Assembly: GCA_011032825.1 (NCBI GenBank)
Contig: JAADJZ010000013.1
Span: 248,001-312,000 of the forward strand
Origin: Massariosphaeria phaeospora
Lineage: Eukaryota; Ascomycota; Dothideomycetes; Pleosporales
Direction: 5' to 3'
DNA length: 64,000 nucleotides
The notes under the pieces are model-generated. The model worked only from the letters and a program-made list of their open reading frames with translations. It ran no database searches and was not told the origin of the DNA. The translations under genes and the position numbers were made by a program. Shown piece after piece: positions 23,851 to 34,590 of this stretch. Each line of letters starts with the position of its first letter. The first letter of the stretch is position 1.

Positions 23851-25472
23851 TCACTTGGTTTCAGCGTGAGCTGAGTAAAACACGAACAAGATGACGACGC
23901 CCATGAACTGGACAGGGAGTGGGGGCTCGACATTTCCCGCGATCATGTTGAGCTTCTTGACTCGAGGGAGTGAACGGTAGACGACGCCGCTGCATTTAAA
24001 GCCCACTTCTGATTTATCGAGTTGGCCCGTGAGGATCAGGGGATACATCAAGTTCAGCCCAACGCTCTTGATTTCGATTCCGACCTCACAGTGGCAACAA
24101 GCTGAGTATCCAGAAAATTGGCTCACCCGGCTGCGGCACTCCTCGGACTTGGGACGAGTTCCAATCGTCCGAACCGTACTCGTAATTGGATCCCATGGCT
24201 GGGCTCATATGAAGTGTCGGTTTGGCATTGGAAAGCGGAGTGGGGCGTGATCTGCTCAGCTCCTGATACACTGAGTTACCTCGTATGCAAAGTCCACGCC
24301 TTCAAGCACAGCGTCCACCGAGTTGTAAATCTCCTGGGCTCTACTCGACATCTCCGCCGCAAGAACAGGAGTCCATTGGTTGTTCCGTAATATGCACCTA
24401 GACCATCCAATGAACGTCGCGACCAACTGCTTCGTCACCTCCTTGTCCACCCTCCCCGACATCCTGTACAGATAACAGAACATATGACCAAAGTCGAGAC
24501 CCGGGTTCACGAAGGGTCCGGGGTTGTTTCGCCAGCTCATCTGAATGTGTTTACCTTTCCAACCGTTCGGTTCGGGTCTCGCCAGAGGTGGGAACCATTT
24601 CGTTCCCATGTCGCCCATGACCAATTCCGAACAGGGCATCTTGAAAACAATGGCTTCTGATGGTATCCGTGCCCAAGCGATCAGTCTCGAATCGTAGATA
24701 GGGTCCGTGTTCAAGGAAAGTCGGCGTCTTAGGTGGTTCACCGACACCATGTTACAATTCTGCATGGTTCTCATGTCCACGCAGCCGACGCTGAAACGGC
24801 ATGTAGAGTACTCGATAATCATACTCTTGGCCATCGCGATTGCGTTCACTAGCTCCACATCCAGACTCACGAATGGCCAAGGTGGAAACCATTCGCCGTT
24901 GTCGTCTTCGTTGCAATAGCGGTGCACCGTGTCTTTTAGGGTTTGTGTTCCGTCAAGGACGCATTCCACGGATTTGAAGTTCTCTCGCGCTATTTCTGAA
25001 GTGTAGCGAAATGAGCTGAGAACATCCTTTGTCGCCGCCACAAAGAAGACGAGGTTAGGTGTTACCAAACTAAGTGGCGGACGAGTTTCGTCGGATTTGG
25101 CGATGGTGGTGAAAATCTCCTCTACAATATTGTCGATTATGAGCGCTGGAGGTACTGATTCCATTAGCCATAGCCTCTCATAAGCACACAAGGGGACTCA
25201 CTTGGTGTCGGTACCTTCGTGGGTAGGCTTCTCCTGCAAGAGAAGTGGCGGGTCCAATGAAAACAGCAACACAGTCCACATGCGGAGCTATGATTGTGAT
25301 GTACTGCTGTTGCCTCCCGCTCCTGTCGCTTTTGTCGCTCGCAATTGCTGTTGGCAGCCTCAGGTTCAGGACCATCACCTACAGGAGGAGCCGCACCATG
25401 TTTGGCCCGGAAACACGCGCTTACTGATCCACAGGTCATTTTCTCAGCCACGAGCTGCCGCGATGACGACAA
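23851..25472 (-). CDS. Hypothetical protein, three exons
   Basis: Three minus-strand blocks join in phase: exons 25472-25202, 25154-24280 and 24198-23851 (introns GTGAGT...AATCAG, 47 nt, and GTAACT...GCCCAG, 81 nt), giving 497 aa. The first exon is cysteine- and histidine-rich and its start is the least certain part (an alternative ATG is at 25439). The central domain (about 90-380) is soluble with many aromatic residues. The third exon has a cysteine cluster ACCHCEVGIEI, and the protein ends with a hydrophobic stretch of about 15 residues just before the stop (VILFVFYSA), possibly a tail anchor. I do not recognise the family. It sits between tandem repeats and the start of the gene-family array, so it belongs to the accessory block. 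Confidence 0.6.
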
Positions 25473-26417
25473 GTCTCGAGAAAGATGGCAGCAGCGATGA
25501 TGGCAGAAGCACTGATGACAGTGGCTCTGTAGGGCGTCAGAAGCTCATCGCTTTTGCCTGACATAGTGCTATGGAGCTTTGCGTTAGTTAGAAAATGTGA
25601 GGTGAGGTTCAAAATGTGTGGGTGAGTGCGAGTGTGCGAGTGAGTAGGGAAAATTACAAAGTGGGCTTTGTGGGCTATCAGGTATTGAGTGGGCCGGTAT
25701 TGCTCGCTTCCTAGATTTTGATGAGGCCACGGTAAACGTCTGAGGCGCTGGTGGCATACCTATGATGCGTTAGCTATTGGTCAGTACAGTCTAAGCACTA
25801 ACTCAGTCTTGGTTCCCGCTAGTCTAGTCCTCTCTACGAGAATTATGGGGTTATAGCCGCACCTCGACACCGCGGGACCACAGAGTTTGGGCTTACATCT
25901 CCTTACTCGCACGCTGGCCGTCTCTCCCGGCCCATCACCGGCTCTCCCGGCCCATTATAGTCCGACCGCTTCTCGATCCGGACCTCCACCGGCCGGTAGC
26001 ACTCTGGAGGCGTCGATTTGGTGAAAATTGAAGGTGGCGAAAACCGAGGACGGAGTGGGTACCCAGGTAGCGCGTGTCGCGCACGGTCCATGTGGGTCAG
26101 TAAGTAGTGGCAGAGGCTTGTCTCTACGACGGGTTTTCTTGCGCAGCATTAGATTCATTCCAAATGTGCGTTTATCTTTCGTACCCGGGCTGACAGAACT
26201 ATGCTTCGTTTGTGGCTAGTTCCGCCTCATTGTTCCACTTTCAATATCCCACGACCGCTAATTCTATGCACAGAGCGGGCCGTGCAACTTCTGATTCTTT
26301 TCCACCCTCCCCGCCCATATGTCTGGACTCGTCACTATTCTCTCTAGCCAGTTCAAACTCCGGATGCGCAGCTAAAAGACCACGGATTTCCCGTCGCGCC
26401 CTCGGACCGCGCGCCAA
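25473..26417. other. Intergenic region
   Basis: This contains GTGAGTGCGAGTGTGCGAGT-like simple sequence near 25620-25650 and a short direct repeat around CTCTCCCGGCCCAT (25920-25957). I saw no convincing gene. It ends at the start of the first family member of the array. Confidence 0.5.
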
Positions 26418-27426
26418 ATGGCGTTCCCAGCTCGCAAAAGGATCATGCTCACAGCCGCATCTTCTGCACAGTTTGACGCTGTTCCAACAAGGCCGTTTCC
26501 CTTCCTGAAGCTCCCGCCGGAGATCAGATTCCTTGTGTATGAGCAACTGCCTCGCATAATCCACCACCACCACATCTCCATCGACAACCGAGTTTCTCTC
26601 ATTCTCGTCACGCGGTCTATCCCTACTTCGATTCTGGCGACATGCAAAACGGTACACGCAGAAGCAAACCAGATCGTGCAGAGCGCCGCCCGGAGGTTCA
26701 TTCTTGAATCGCCGCCGAGGATGGTCGCCATTTACGCTCAGGGAATCCGCTCAGATGCGGCTTTTTGCATTTTCCACGCAATCATAAAGGCGGTGGCTGT
26801 AGCGTGCAATCGAATCAAGCAAGGCTTTACACGGCCTGAAATTATCATGAGGTCGGCGAAAGATAAGTGAACACCATTCAAACTTTAGCGAGATACGCTG
26901 ACCAGCTTTTGCACATCACCTCCGATTAGGCATACACCTTCATAGTCAAGCCACTTTGTTCTTGATGGAACCTAATCCAAGCGGTGAAATATCCAGAAAC
27001 AGCATCCGGGAATTCTCAATCTCTCCCGACATCGTGTGCAAGGACGATAGGGGCGTCGACAAGTTCATCCTGCAAGCCGCACGAGCTCTAACCGTGCTAC
27101 GAGCGACTCCTTCATCAATCCATGTAGTGAGCTGTTCGCCGAACACGGACGATGCAACCCCGACCTATTACACTGGTACGCGAACAGAGGCCCTGGAAGG
27201 CCGTTTGATAACTGTGGGTCTAACGCTTGCAGCGTTCTGCGCACAAGTTCAAGGCGGCGTCAGGCTCACTTATGCTGGAGTGATACGTCGCTCTTCAGTT
27301 TGCGAGAACCAAGGCTTGAAGTTGGATGAAGAAGTACCGCCACAACGGTTTTCGATTACCCATGATCGGCTACTCCAGGCAGATATCCCGGACAAAGATA
27401 CGTGGAAGCAGGAGTGGTTTCCATGA
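26418..27426 (+). CDS. FxFLxLPxEIR family member 1
   Basis: Exons 26418-26866 and 26946-27426 join across a 79-nt intron (GTGAAC donor, TTCATAG acceptor, branch-like GCTGACC) and give 309 aa. The family motif is PFPFLKLPPEIRFLVYEQLP at about residues 26-45, followed by a region reading SLILVTRSIPTSILATCK and a HAEAN motif. A second conserved block, VDKFILQAARALTVL, matches VHDFILRSARQLASE of the 33.4-kb member. The C-terminus ends WKQEWFP, a W-x3-W ending also seen in other members. The N-terminal motif resembles fungal F-box-like/2EXR proteins; no function is established. The region is cytosolic-looking with no signal peptide. It is one of five copies within 10 kb. Confidence 0.75.
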
Positions 27427-28231
27427 GAGTAAGCTCGGCCAGGTTCCAGGATGGGATACACGGATACGGATGCGTGTGGGATATGTGGAAATTTCAAGGA
27501 GGTCGCACCGAATCGACTCGCGTGTCGGGGGCACATAAGTAAGAATCTATCGCGCGCGATCTACATTATGAAGTGCCGCATTCTAGAGGATATGGAAAGA
27601 GGAGAACCTTGATCATCTACTTCGAATTCTATTAATTATCTCTCAACCATCTTTTCAGTTGTATTTCTTGATTTCGTAAAACAAGAGCCCGACAATGCCA
27701 CTGCGTATGCTGAGCTGTCTCGCGAGTGCAGTGGTCGTAAAAGTATAATTTTCATTGGTAGGATTTCGGAAATGTCATTCTTTAGTTACTGGAGGCCGAA
27801 AGCCGTGATAAGAGAATAGTTTTCGTTTTCTTTGCTTTTCTACATGTATCCTGGAATCAGGATTTAACAGACTTTGACTGTTGCTCTGAATGAAGCTTCC
27901 GAACGAAACCTTTGAGCAAGACGCTAAGGATGAAGCCTCTGAATAAAGTATCCAAATGTACTTATTGAATGAAACCTTTGACTGGAATTTTGGCTGAAAC
28001 CGCGAATGAAGCATTTGAATGAAGCTTCCGGATGAACGCATCCGAATGAAAGCCCCTGAATGGAGCCTCCAAGATTTCCACACCGTTATGTGATTCCTTG
28101 TCGACCAAGCTAGACTTCTCTGTGTGTTTTCTCCATGCTCCAGACAATATAAGAAATAATGCTGCCATGTAAGGAGGATGATGCTGCCTTGTGAAAGCCT
28201 ATTTGCTGACCGCACACTGCGCAATGTCTTT
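27427..28231. other. Intergenic region with degenerate repeats
   Basis: The right half (27880-28075) is a degenerate short-period repeat, listed separately. An open minus-strand frame across it is produced by the repeat and is not credible as a gene. The left half shows nothing clear. Confidence 0.5.
27880..28075. repeat. Degenerate minisatellite, 12-18 bp spacing
   Basis: Variants of GAATGAAGC(T/C)TC and GAATGAAACCTTTGA recur about a dozen times at irregular 12-18 bp spacing, with interruptions. The units are all in the same orientation. The pattern suggests an old, decayed minisatellite. Confidence 0.6.
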
Positions 28232-28975
28232 TCATCCTTCGAACCAGTTGTCCTTCCATTGAGCGTCCGTGACTGGCGTAAATCGTATGCCATGCCGATG
28301 GTCGCTCAGCTGAACGAGGCGATGGCCTACTCTGTCGTTCTTTTCATTCTGTTCTGGGGCCGATGAGTTCAGCTGTCGCAAGTTATTTTTGGACAGAAAT
28401 CCAACTAGGCAAATGGCAACATCGTGTGCTCGGAGCAGTTTCATATCTCGAAGGGTGAAATGTACACTGAGGGGCGATAGAAATTTGTAGAAGACAAGAA
28501 GCTCGAACGATACTGGGTCCGATAGCAATTGATATGCTGCAGTTTGGATAAACTGTACAGCATCCGAAAGCTCGTAGGAGAACGGAGTTATATCCTTGTT
28601 GCTGTGTAGTTGTGCGAGGTGGTTGCGCATGGAAATTGTATTGACACGAGATTGCGTTTCCAAAGCAGCAAGCGCTGTTACTGCAAGATCCATAATCTGT
28701 CGTGCGACGACGGTCCATTTGGCGTCGTATATGAGTTTTGGCGCCTTTGAGAGGATGAACTGAGACCTCGTGCCTTTTATGATATCTTCTGCCTCGCCCT
28801 GAATCTGTTTGCACGTTCTCGATATGGCTGTGTGGACGATCGGCTGGACGAGAATGACAGGATGGGAAGCTGAGAGGAGGTGACGGTGCTTGATTTCCCG
28901 CGGTAGACGCTCGTAGACCATCAATCGGAGTTCCTTTGGTAGCCTCATGAACGGGAAGGGTGTAGTGGTCGCCAT
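28232..28975 (-). CDS. FxFLxLPxEIR family member 2
   Basis: Single exon, 247 aa from ATG 28975. The frame is open further upstream, but the preceding 70 residues are low-complexity Ser/Thr/Pro/His that look like an untranslated leader. The motif PFPFMRLPKELRLMVYERLP lies at residues 6-25, followed by KHRHLLSASHPVILV and SRTCKQIQGEAEDII. The C-terminus ends QWKDNWFEG, matching the W-x3-W ending of its relatives. There is no membrane segment. Function unknown. It is on the opposite strand from member 1 and separated from it by the minisatellite. The leader 29000-29060 has several AGGTGGTGAGA-like repeats (minus CTCACCACCTC). Confidence 0.75.
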   Translation of the reverse strand: MATTTPFPFMRLPKELRLMVYERLPREIKHRHLLSASHPVILVQPIVHTAISRTCKQIQGEAEDIIKGTRSQFILSKAPKLIYDAKWTVVARQIMDLAVTALAALETQSRVNTISMRNHLAQLHSNKDITPFSYELSDAVQFIQTAAYQLLSDPVSFELLVFYKFLSPLSVHFTLRDMKLLRAHDVAICLVGFLSKNNLRQLNSSAPEQNEKNDRVGHRLVQLSDHRHGIRFTPVTDAQWKDNWFEG

Positions 28976-29391
28976 TGTTGAATGTGTAGTGGTAGAGAGT
29001 TGAGGCGAAGAGATATTTGAGGTGATCAGAAGTTGGTGAGATAATCGAGGTGGTGAGAAATTCGAGGTGGGGAAAAAGTCGAGGTGGTGGGGAGAGGGCT
29101 TAAATAGTAGGTGAACTCGAGTCTGGAGAATACTTTTACCGTAAGGCTTGTGAAATTTCGCAGTTGTTCCCTGTCTCTCTTTCACCGCTACTACTTGGAG
29201 CGCCTTCCCCGCAATCCGTGCCCATCGCAGTGCCTTATTATCTCACCTTTACTATATACGATAGTTTCACACCAGCACTTCTATCCTATGGCTTGACGTC
29301 CGGCAGACCCAACAAGCTGAGCTATTTGCTCTTCCAATCACTGAATCCGTAAGTACAGCGCACAAGTCAACGTGCGAAGATTTTCCTTATC
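28976..29391. promoter_or_regulatory. Divergent promoter region, family member 2 / 29392 gene
   Basis: About 416 bp between two divergent starts. It contains repeated AGGTGGTGAGA/AAATTCGAGGTGG words at 29010-29095 upstream of member 2. No further signal could be assigned. Confidence 0.4.
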
Positions 29392-30063
29392 ATGGGGTCA
29401 AGGATTCGCTTGCTGGGCAAGCATCTTACATATATAGCAAGTCAGGCGCCTCATAATATCTCGGACCTCCTCACACAATACCAGTCAGCTCCTTCAACCC
29501 CGAACACGATGGAAAGGAACACCATGGAGAGTAATCCACTTGAAACGGCTGCACCGGCAACACCGACACGAAGTCCTAGATCCATTCCCACTTCTAGCCA
29601 ACAAACTCCGCCGCCGAGGCCTGTCGAACAACCCCCACCGCCCAAAGGTAACCATTACGTCCTCGATAAAGATGCGGAGCCAGAAGAGAAGCCTGAGGTA
29701 CTGGAAAAACGGGTTCGCGCGGCCATAACCTACACAAAAGGTGAAATTTTAGAAGACAGAATGCCACTCACCTGGTCGAACTGCAGTGTCCCACGGTCCG
29801 CACCTTATTCCGCCGTTCTGTCCCTCCTACGCGAGTCAGCAACAGAAGGGGTTACTAAGCGTGTTCTCATATCGCCTGACACGGAAGTTTATAGCATTGG
29901 TATCCCTCCTGCGAAGAAAGCTCTTGATGCCCTGGACGGACAATGGTGGGAAGAAGGTACCCGCGCAGAAGTAGGGGCAAAGTCTTTTAGGATACCGGCA
30001 GACGACAAAAATGAAAAGAGATTGGATAAGTCAGACGAACAGATGCAGGGTCGGAAAGGCTGA
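29392..30063 (+). CDS. Hypothetical proline-rich protein
   Basis: Single open frame of 223 aa from 29392; a start at 29509 (MERNTMESN) would give 184 aa and removes a segment that looks less protein-like. The N-terminal part is low complexity with PPPRP and PPPP runs (SH3/WW-ligand-like). The C-terminal 110 residues look folded, contain LTWSNCSVPRSAPYSAV and SPDTEVYSIGIPP, and end in a Lys/Asp-rich tail. There is no signal peptide or membrane helix. I do not recognise it. It is immediately left of the Tc1/mariner insertion and may be incomplete at its 3' side. Confidence 0.45.
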   Translation: MGSRIRLLGKHLTYIASQAPHNISDLLTQYQSAPSTPNTMERNTMESNPLETAAPATPTRSPRSIPTSSQQTPPPRPVEQPPPPKGNHYVLDKDAEPEEKPEVLEKRVRAAITYTKGEILEDRMPLTWSNCSVPRSAPYSAVLSLLRESATEGVTKRVLISPDTEVYSIGIPPAKKALDALDGQWWEEGTRAEVGAKSFRIPADDKNEKRLDKSDEQMQGRKG

Positions 30064-30304
30064 GAGCAAGGCCCATGCGCAGATCTTGGAGCGGGAAGTT
30101 TCATGCTAGTAGGGCGTCGGCAAGGACAGCGATGAACCTTCTGCTGCAGGTACAATAAAGAATGCAGAGTGATAGGAGAAGTTACGTGGTCTTGGGCGTG
30201 TCTTTGACAATTGTGTCGGCAGCTAACAAGTGGATCGGAAACAGGCTGTAAATCAATTATTTTGAAGGCAGTGATACTTGCAAGGACTTGAAGTGAAAAG
30301 GCTA

Positions 30305-32022
30305 CGAGGAGCTCGTTTTTAGTGTGTCCTAAGCGAAAACTTGGCATGCACCCAAAACCCCCCCATTATACAAATTTACATACAAAATCGGTTAAATACA
30401 CATCTATTAATGATATTTCTGTGAGATCTCGATAACCTGGATATATTGGCCCAATTGGAAAAAGATGAGGCCAAGATTTGGTGTTTTGGGAGCTCTCTCC
30501 GCGAGATACTAGTTACCCCTGACTAACCCCCCCCCCCTATCCATCATAAAAGTCGTTATTGCCTTCATGTTAAATAATACGGCGTACAATCTTAGGCACA
30601 TGGTCAATCCACTTGTTGATTGCCTCTATAGGCAGTTTTTGCCACTCCTCTTGCTACTGTTTACGGCACTCGTTTTCGCAGGTTGACGGAGAGTACTCCT
30701 TCGTTATATGACGCCGAATCTATGGCCATGCATGCTCCTCTGCGTTGATGTCGGGTGAGTGGCTAGGCTAAGGTAGCTTTGAGATGTGAGAGACGTCCAG
30801 AAAATCCATGGCTATCTTTGAGGCGTGGGCCGGGGCACCGTCCTCCAAGAGTACGACGTCAGTTTTGCCCTTCTGTTTGAGTTGCTTGATCTAAGGCACT
30901 ATAAGAGGCTTTAGCACCTCCTCGCGGTGCCTATAGCCGTCTACACCCCCGCGGGTCCTGTTACCTCGTTTATACTCGAGATCTTTTCGCCAGGCGTGTT
31001 TCCGAGAGTTGACATCTGAGTCTCCCATGGAGCGTAAAACGCGCCGAGCAAGTGGCACAAGGTTCTCTCTCTGTGACTGATTCTCTGCATTCTCATCCCG
31101 TAGCGCTTTGGCTGCCGCCGCCTTCTGCTCCTTAGTTTCTTTGCTGTATATATGGCACGGGCCCTTCTCGCCGTACGTAAATGCGCTGTAGAACTGCAAC
31201 TTACATGTATTACGAAGCTTGGGCCTCTTGACGTCGTCGTGATACTCCTCTCTAGGTTTACACTAAGCTCTTTTTATGCCGCGTTGCTCTCTAACTCTTG
31301 CAGGGGTCTCATCGGTGTAAACTACGCGTCGAAAGTTGAAGCCCTTACCATCTCCTCTCTCGTACTTATTAGGGTTGTGATCAAGAGCCTACTGTAGGCG
31401 GTTCTTTTGCTGCTTCTCATTCAGTGTTGGTTTGAACCTAGGTGCTCTGCGTGCGTAGCCAGCTTTGTACATAACGTTTTCGAACGTTGTAATCAAGATC
31501 TTAGGTATATGATTGAAGTCTCCGTCTTTTATTGCCTGCCAGGACTATTTTTCACGGTGTTGACGATCTTGTGTGGCTATCTGAATGATAGAAACTTTTT
31601 GTGCCTGAGTGAGCAATTCTGGCCTACCTCTCCCTATCTCATTTTCAAAGTGAATTGAATCATAAACAGGAAGCCCAGATTCCTCTGCCTTGCTCTGCAC
31701 CTTCTTGACCATCTTTGATAACCCAGATTGATCCACGCCGAGTAGTTTGGCGCAGCCATTTACGGAGGCATTGCCATGGAGGCATGCGCCGGCTACAAAC
31801 GCTCGCTCGATAGGGTCAAGCTCGCAGCGCCGGGTCTTATTTCTTCGTTGTTGCACGGTAGAATAATCGAACGACTTTCTGCGATTAATTCGAACCATTA
31901 TTCGTGAATTTTGGGTGCGTATTGATAAAGTTGAGTCGCTTTGAATATATGGTGTTGATATTTGAGATGAGTTCGGACGGTTGCCAAGTTTCGCTTAGGA
32001 CACACTAAAAACGAGCTTCTCG
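30305..32022. mobile_element. Tc1/mariner-type DNA transposon, inactive
   Basis: The left end begins CGAGGAGCTCGTTTTTAGTG (30305) and the right end, reverse-complemented from 32022, begins CGAGAAGCTCGTTTTTAGTG. The terminal inverted repeats are about 40 bp with one mismatch and one indel, continuing through TGTCCTAAGCGAAA. Both ends are flanked by TA (30303-30304 and 32023-32024), the Tc1/mariner target duplication. The 1718-bp body holds one decayed transposase on the minus strand. Homopolymer C runs at about 30358 and 30527 lie inside it. It is inserted in the middle of the gene-family array. Confidence 0.92.
30537..31898 (-). pseudogene. Decayed Tc1/mariner transposase
   Basis: Homology can be followed from the N-terminal helix-turn-helix part (MVRINRRKSFDYSTVQQRR; GCAKLLGVDQSGLSKMVKK) through the first catalytic Asp (VVYTDETPARVREQRG near 31330), the second Asp (VLLEDGAPAHASKIAMDF near 30840) and the final acidic residue in SPDINAEEHAWP near 30740. 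The spacing between the second Asp and the Glu of N-x-x-E is 34 residues, so a DD34E type. At least seven in-frame stops interrupt it. Several are TAG where TGG or CAG is expected and one is TAA where CAA is expected, which is the pattern left by C-to-T change on both strands (RIP). Confidence 0.85.
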
Positions 32023-32169
32023 TACACCAGACGATTCTTGTGACGTCACCTGTTGTGGGTGGTCTAGGCTCGTTTCGGAGAACTCTCTTGGCATGATCTA
32101 CCGGGCGTAATTAATCGAGATAAAACCTGGGAAAATTCCCATCTCTCACACTCACATACTCCAACGACC

Positions 32170-32977
32170 ATGGATCAACCATTTCGCTTCCTCGATCTCC
32201 CCAAAGAAATCCGCTTGATGGTCTACGAACGCCTACCGTGCCAGATCAAGCACTGCAAACTCAAGCTCGCAGAGCCCGTCGATTTTCCAAAGGCGAAGCA
32301 GCCCGGGGCCTCGGACGACGCGTGGATCATACTTGTCGTCCGATCGGTTTCGATGGCAATCCTAGTGTCCTCAAAGCTCATCTACACCGAAGCAAACACG
32401 ATAGTGCAGAACCTAGCCACCCAATTTGTGCAGGACGCTCCCCCGAGGATTATCTGCAGTCCCTTTATCCGCCCTTCGCTCATGATAGATGCTAGATCAC
32501 TTCATAGTCTACTTGATGTCTGGAACTCAATGGGGACAAGATATGCAACCGAGATTGATTACGTCGTGGAAGATAAGTGCATGATACCAGCAGGTCGCAA
32601 ACTATCAACTAACAGACTAGTCACGGTTCCCTGCTCGCTTTTCTGGCCTTAGCAAACCAATATCTCAGTTCTGCCATCAATCCAGACTACAACTTGACCG
32701 AGACCGCGATTGCGAAATGGTGTTCGACTTTCACCCCGGAAACATATACCCACCAGTCGAAGACTTCGGCTGGGCTATGCACAGGGACCATCTCCAAAGT
32801 GATGTTCGATCTGGGTCCTCAAGAGGTCGATTTTTTAGATGCAAAGTTCTCGGCTTCCTACCCTACTCTGATGTACGAGAAGGTCTGCATAAACACCGGG
32901 TACCAGAATGGGCTGATCCCGACGTGGGAGAATGGCATCCGATGAGCCAGCAGCTTTGGGACGAGTGGCTGGAATGA
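32170..32977 (+). CDS. FxFLxLPxEIR family member 3
   Basis: At first sight broken by two frame changes, but two introns restore it: exons 32170-32593, 32653-32882 and 32951-32977. The first intron is GTCGCA to TGGCCTTAG (59 nt, pyrimidine-rich acceptor) and the second GTCTGC to GAGCCAG (68 nt). The product is 226 aa with all phases matching. It opens with PFRFLDLPKEIRLMVYERLP and ends LWDEWLE, matching the C-terminal W-x2-W or W-x3-W of relatives. The two donors are non-consensus at +3/+4, so splicing may be inefficient or the gene may be decaying. Function unknown. It starts 146 bp right of the transposon. Confidence 0.6.
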
Positions 32978-33421
32978 TGACCACCTCCACCGCTCTAGCA
33001 TGATCCATTTCCGACAGCGCACCTAGCTACTGTAAGCCTACCCTCTTACCTCTAAGTCCTATATAAACAACTCCTAGTGTACTAGATACAATAGAGCTCA
33101 GTAAAGATAGAGGCTAACTATTTACGTGTTGCTAAAAACTCCTAGGCTGTCAAGAGGATCGCCCAAAGTTTTCTTTATCGGCAACAAATTTTGGCTAGGG
33201 GGGGGGTGTCTCGGCACATGCACATGCGCAACTTTTCATACATTTGTTAGTTTGCAAGGGTCTGCGGTTCGGTGAGCAAAGAAAGCACGTAATCAAACTA
33301 CCAGGTTGGTAGAGATATCTCACTAAATCGAACAACGAGCCCGTGGCATTATTACATTGCGTGATCGTGAAGTCTTCGAGGAAACCAAATATATACGTCT
33401 TAGGTAGAGATTCAAAGAGGA
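32978..33421. other. Intergenic spacer
   Basis: This holds a run of nine G at about 33198-33206 and the sequence TGCTAAAAACTCCTAGGCTG (33131), which resembles a segment at 45243 (see findings). No gene seen. Confidence 0.5.
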
Positions 33422-34308
33422 TCAAATGTCCCATGCTGGATGAGAATCACCAAACCCCACGGGCACCTTCTCTATTTTCTCTTCCAGGGCCTCCCACTCG
33501 TCGCCATTACAAATGAGGCTCCCCTTGAGCATCCGCGCGAACTTTTATACACTCGTCGCCAGATACCCCGCGGCAAAGCAACGCACGCCACGAAGATCGG
33601 TAAACCGATTGATAGTGTTCACCAAAGAAACACATACAGGTATATGACGTTCCACGAGCTCAAGCCCCGGGTCGGCAGTAGTCTCGAGATTGAAGACGAC
33701 TTCGATGGCAGCAGAACCGTCGCGCTGCGTATTGGGATGCTCCGACGCGAGTTGGCGCGCGGAGCGGAGAATGAAGTCGTGCACTGGATCGGCGCTGCTC
33801 TGCCCAGTGGTTGTCGGTACGCCGAGGATCCTCAACGCCCATAGTTTATCATTCGCTGTCTGTGCAGAATGTTAGATGGGCTAAAGCAGCTCGAGCGGGA
33901 TTACCCATCCAAGATATTGTGAGACTGCACCGGGACAGCACTGCTCCGCTGCATTCGCAGATGACTGTAAACGACGGATATTGCTATGAAGATACGTCGG
34001 ACGGATCTTATATCGGCGCCGAAACCCACGGAACTAATTTCTTCGCGCACCATAGGTGTGAGGATGACCCTGGGCGGCGTATGTAGGATAAAGTCGGTAG
34101 CAAGATTTTGTATAGGGCCGTATGCCTCATGGTAGACGGCCTGGCAGGTCCTCAGAATGGACATTGTCACTGAGCGTCTGATGAGGATGATGTGCTGTGC
34201 GGGTTCGGGTAGCGGGTGGTGGATATGGTGGGTGCTGAAGAGATAGGGATAGATCATGAGACGCAGTTCGGCGGGAAGGTCGAGGAACCGGAATGGCGGG
34301 GGATCCAT
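33422..34308 (-). CDS. FxFLxLPxEIR family member 4, possibly decaying
   Basis: ATG 34308 opens PFRFLDLPAELRLMIYPYLF at residue 5. Exon 1 (34308-33905) reads through ILIRRSVTMSILRTCQAVYHEA. The sequence continues in other frames with clear homology to member 1 (VHDFILRSARQLASE). A three-exon model, 34308-33905, 33830-33567 and 33518-33422, is in phase throughout (254 aa), but both acceptors would end in GAG, which is rare. A better-looking acceptor (CTGCACAG near 33861) gives a stop after ten residues. So it may be intact with unusual splicing or a young pseudogene. The third block (DEWEALEEKIEKVPVGFGD) looks coding. Confidence 0.5.
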
Positions 34309-34590
34309 TATGCCCTTGTAAAAGATGTGTTGGTAAAAGATTTGTTGGTAGAACAAAGTTGGGAATAGAAGTGACGGATTGATGAGGCCTGAGAGGCCGG
34401 CTATATGGCCTCGGCGGTAGCCGCTAAGCGAGGCTTGGTGGCGTAAACAGAGAGCCCCTGATGCTTTCCATGATAGAGATAGCTACTGCCAATAAGATCG
34501 ACGTTGGGAGTCGGGGAGGAAGGACGAATGGAGGGGTTCAGGCGGGGCATTTGCACAGGCGCAGCACGTGGCCAAAAAATCCAGTGTGTG

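Noticed and set aside
27775..28293. 172-codon minus-strand frame across the minisatellite
   Set aside because: Its regular GSFIQ-like pattern comes from the DNA repeat, and it runs into the 3' end of family member 2.
32170..32977. Family member 3 as a frameshifted pseudogene
   Set aside because: Two introns with AG acceptors restore the frame exactly and recover the family C-terminus (LWDEWLE), so I list it as a gene with caution.
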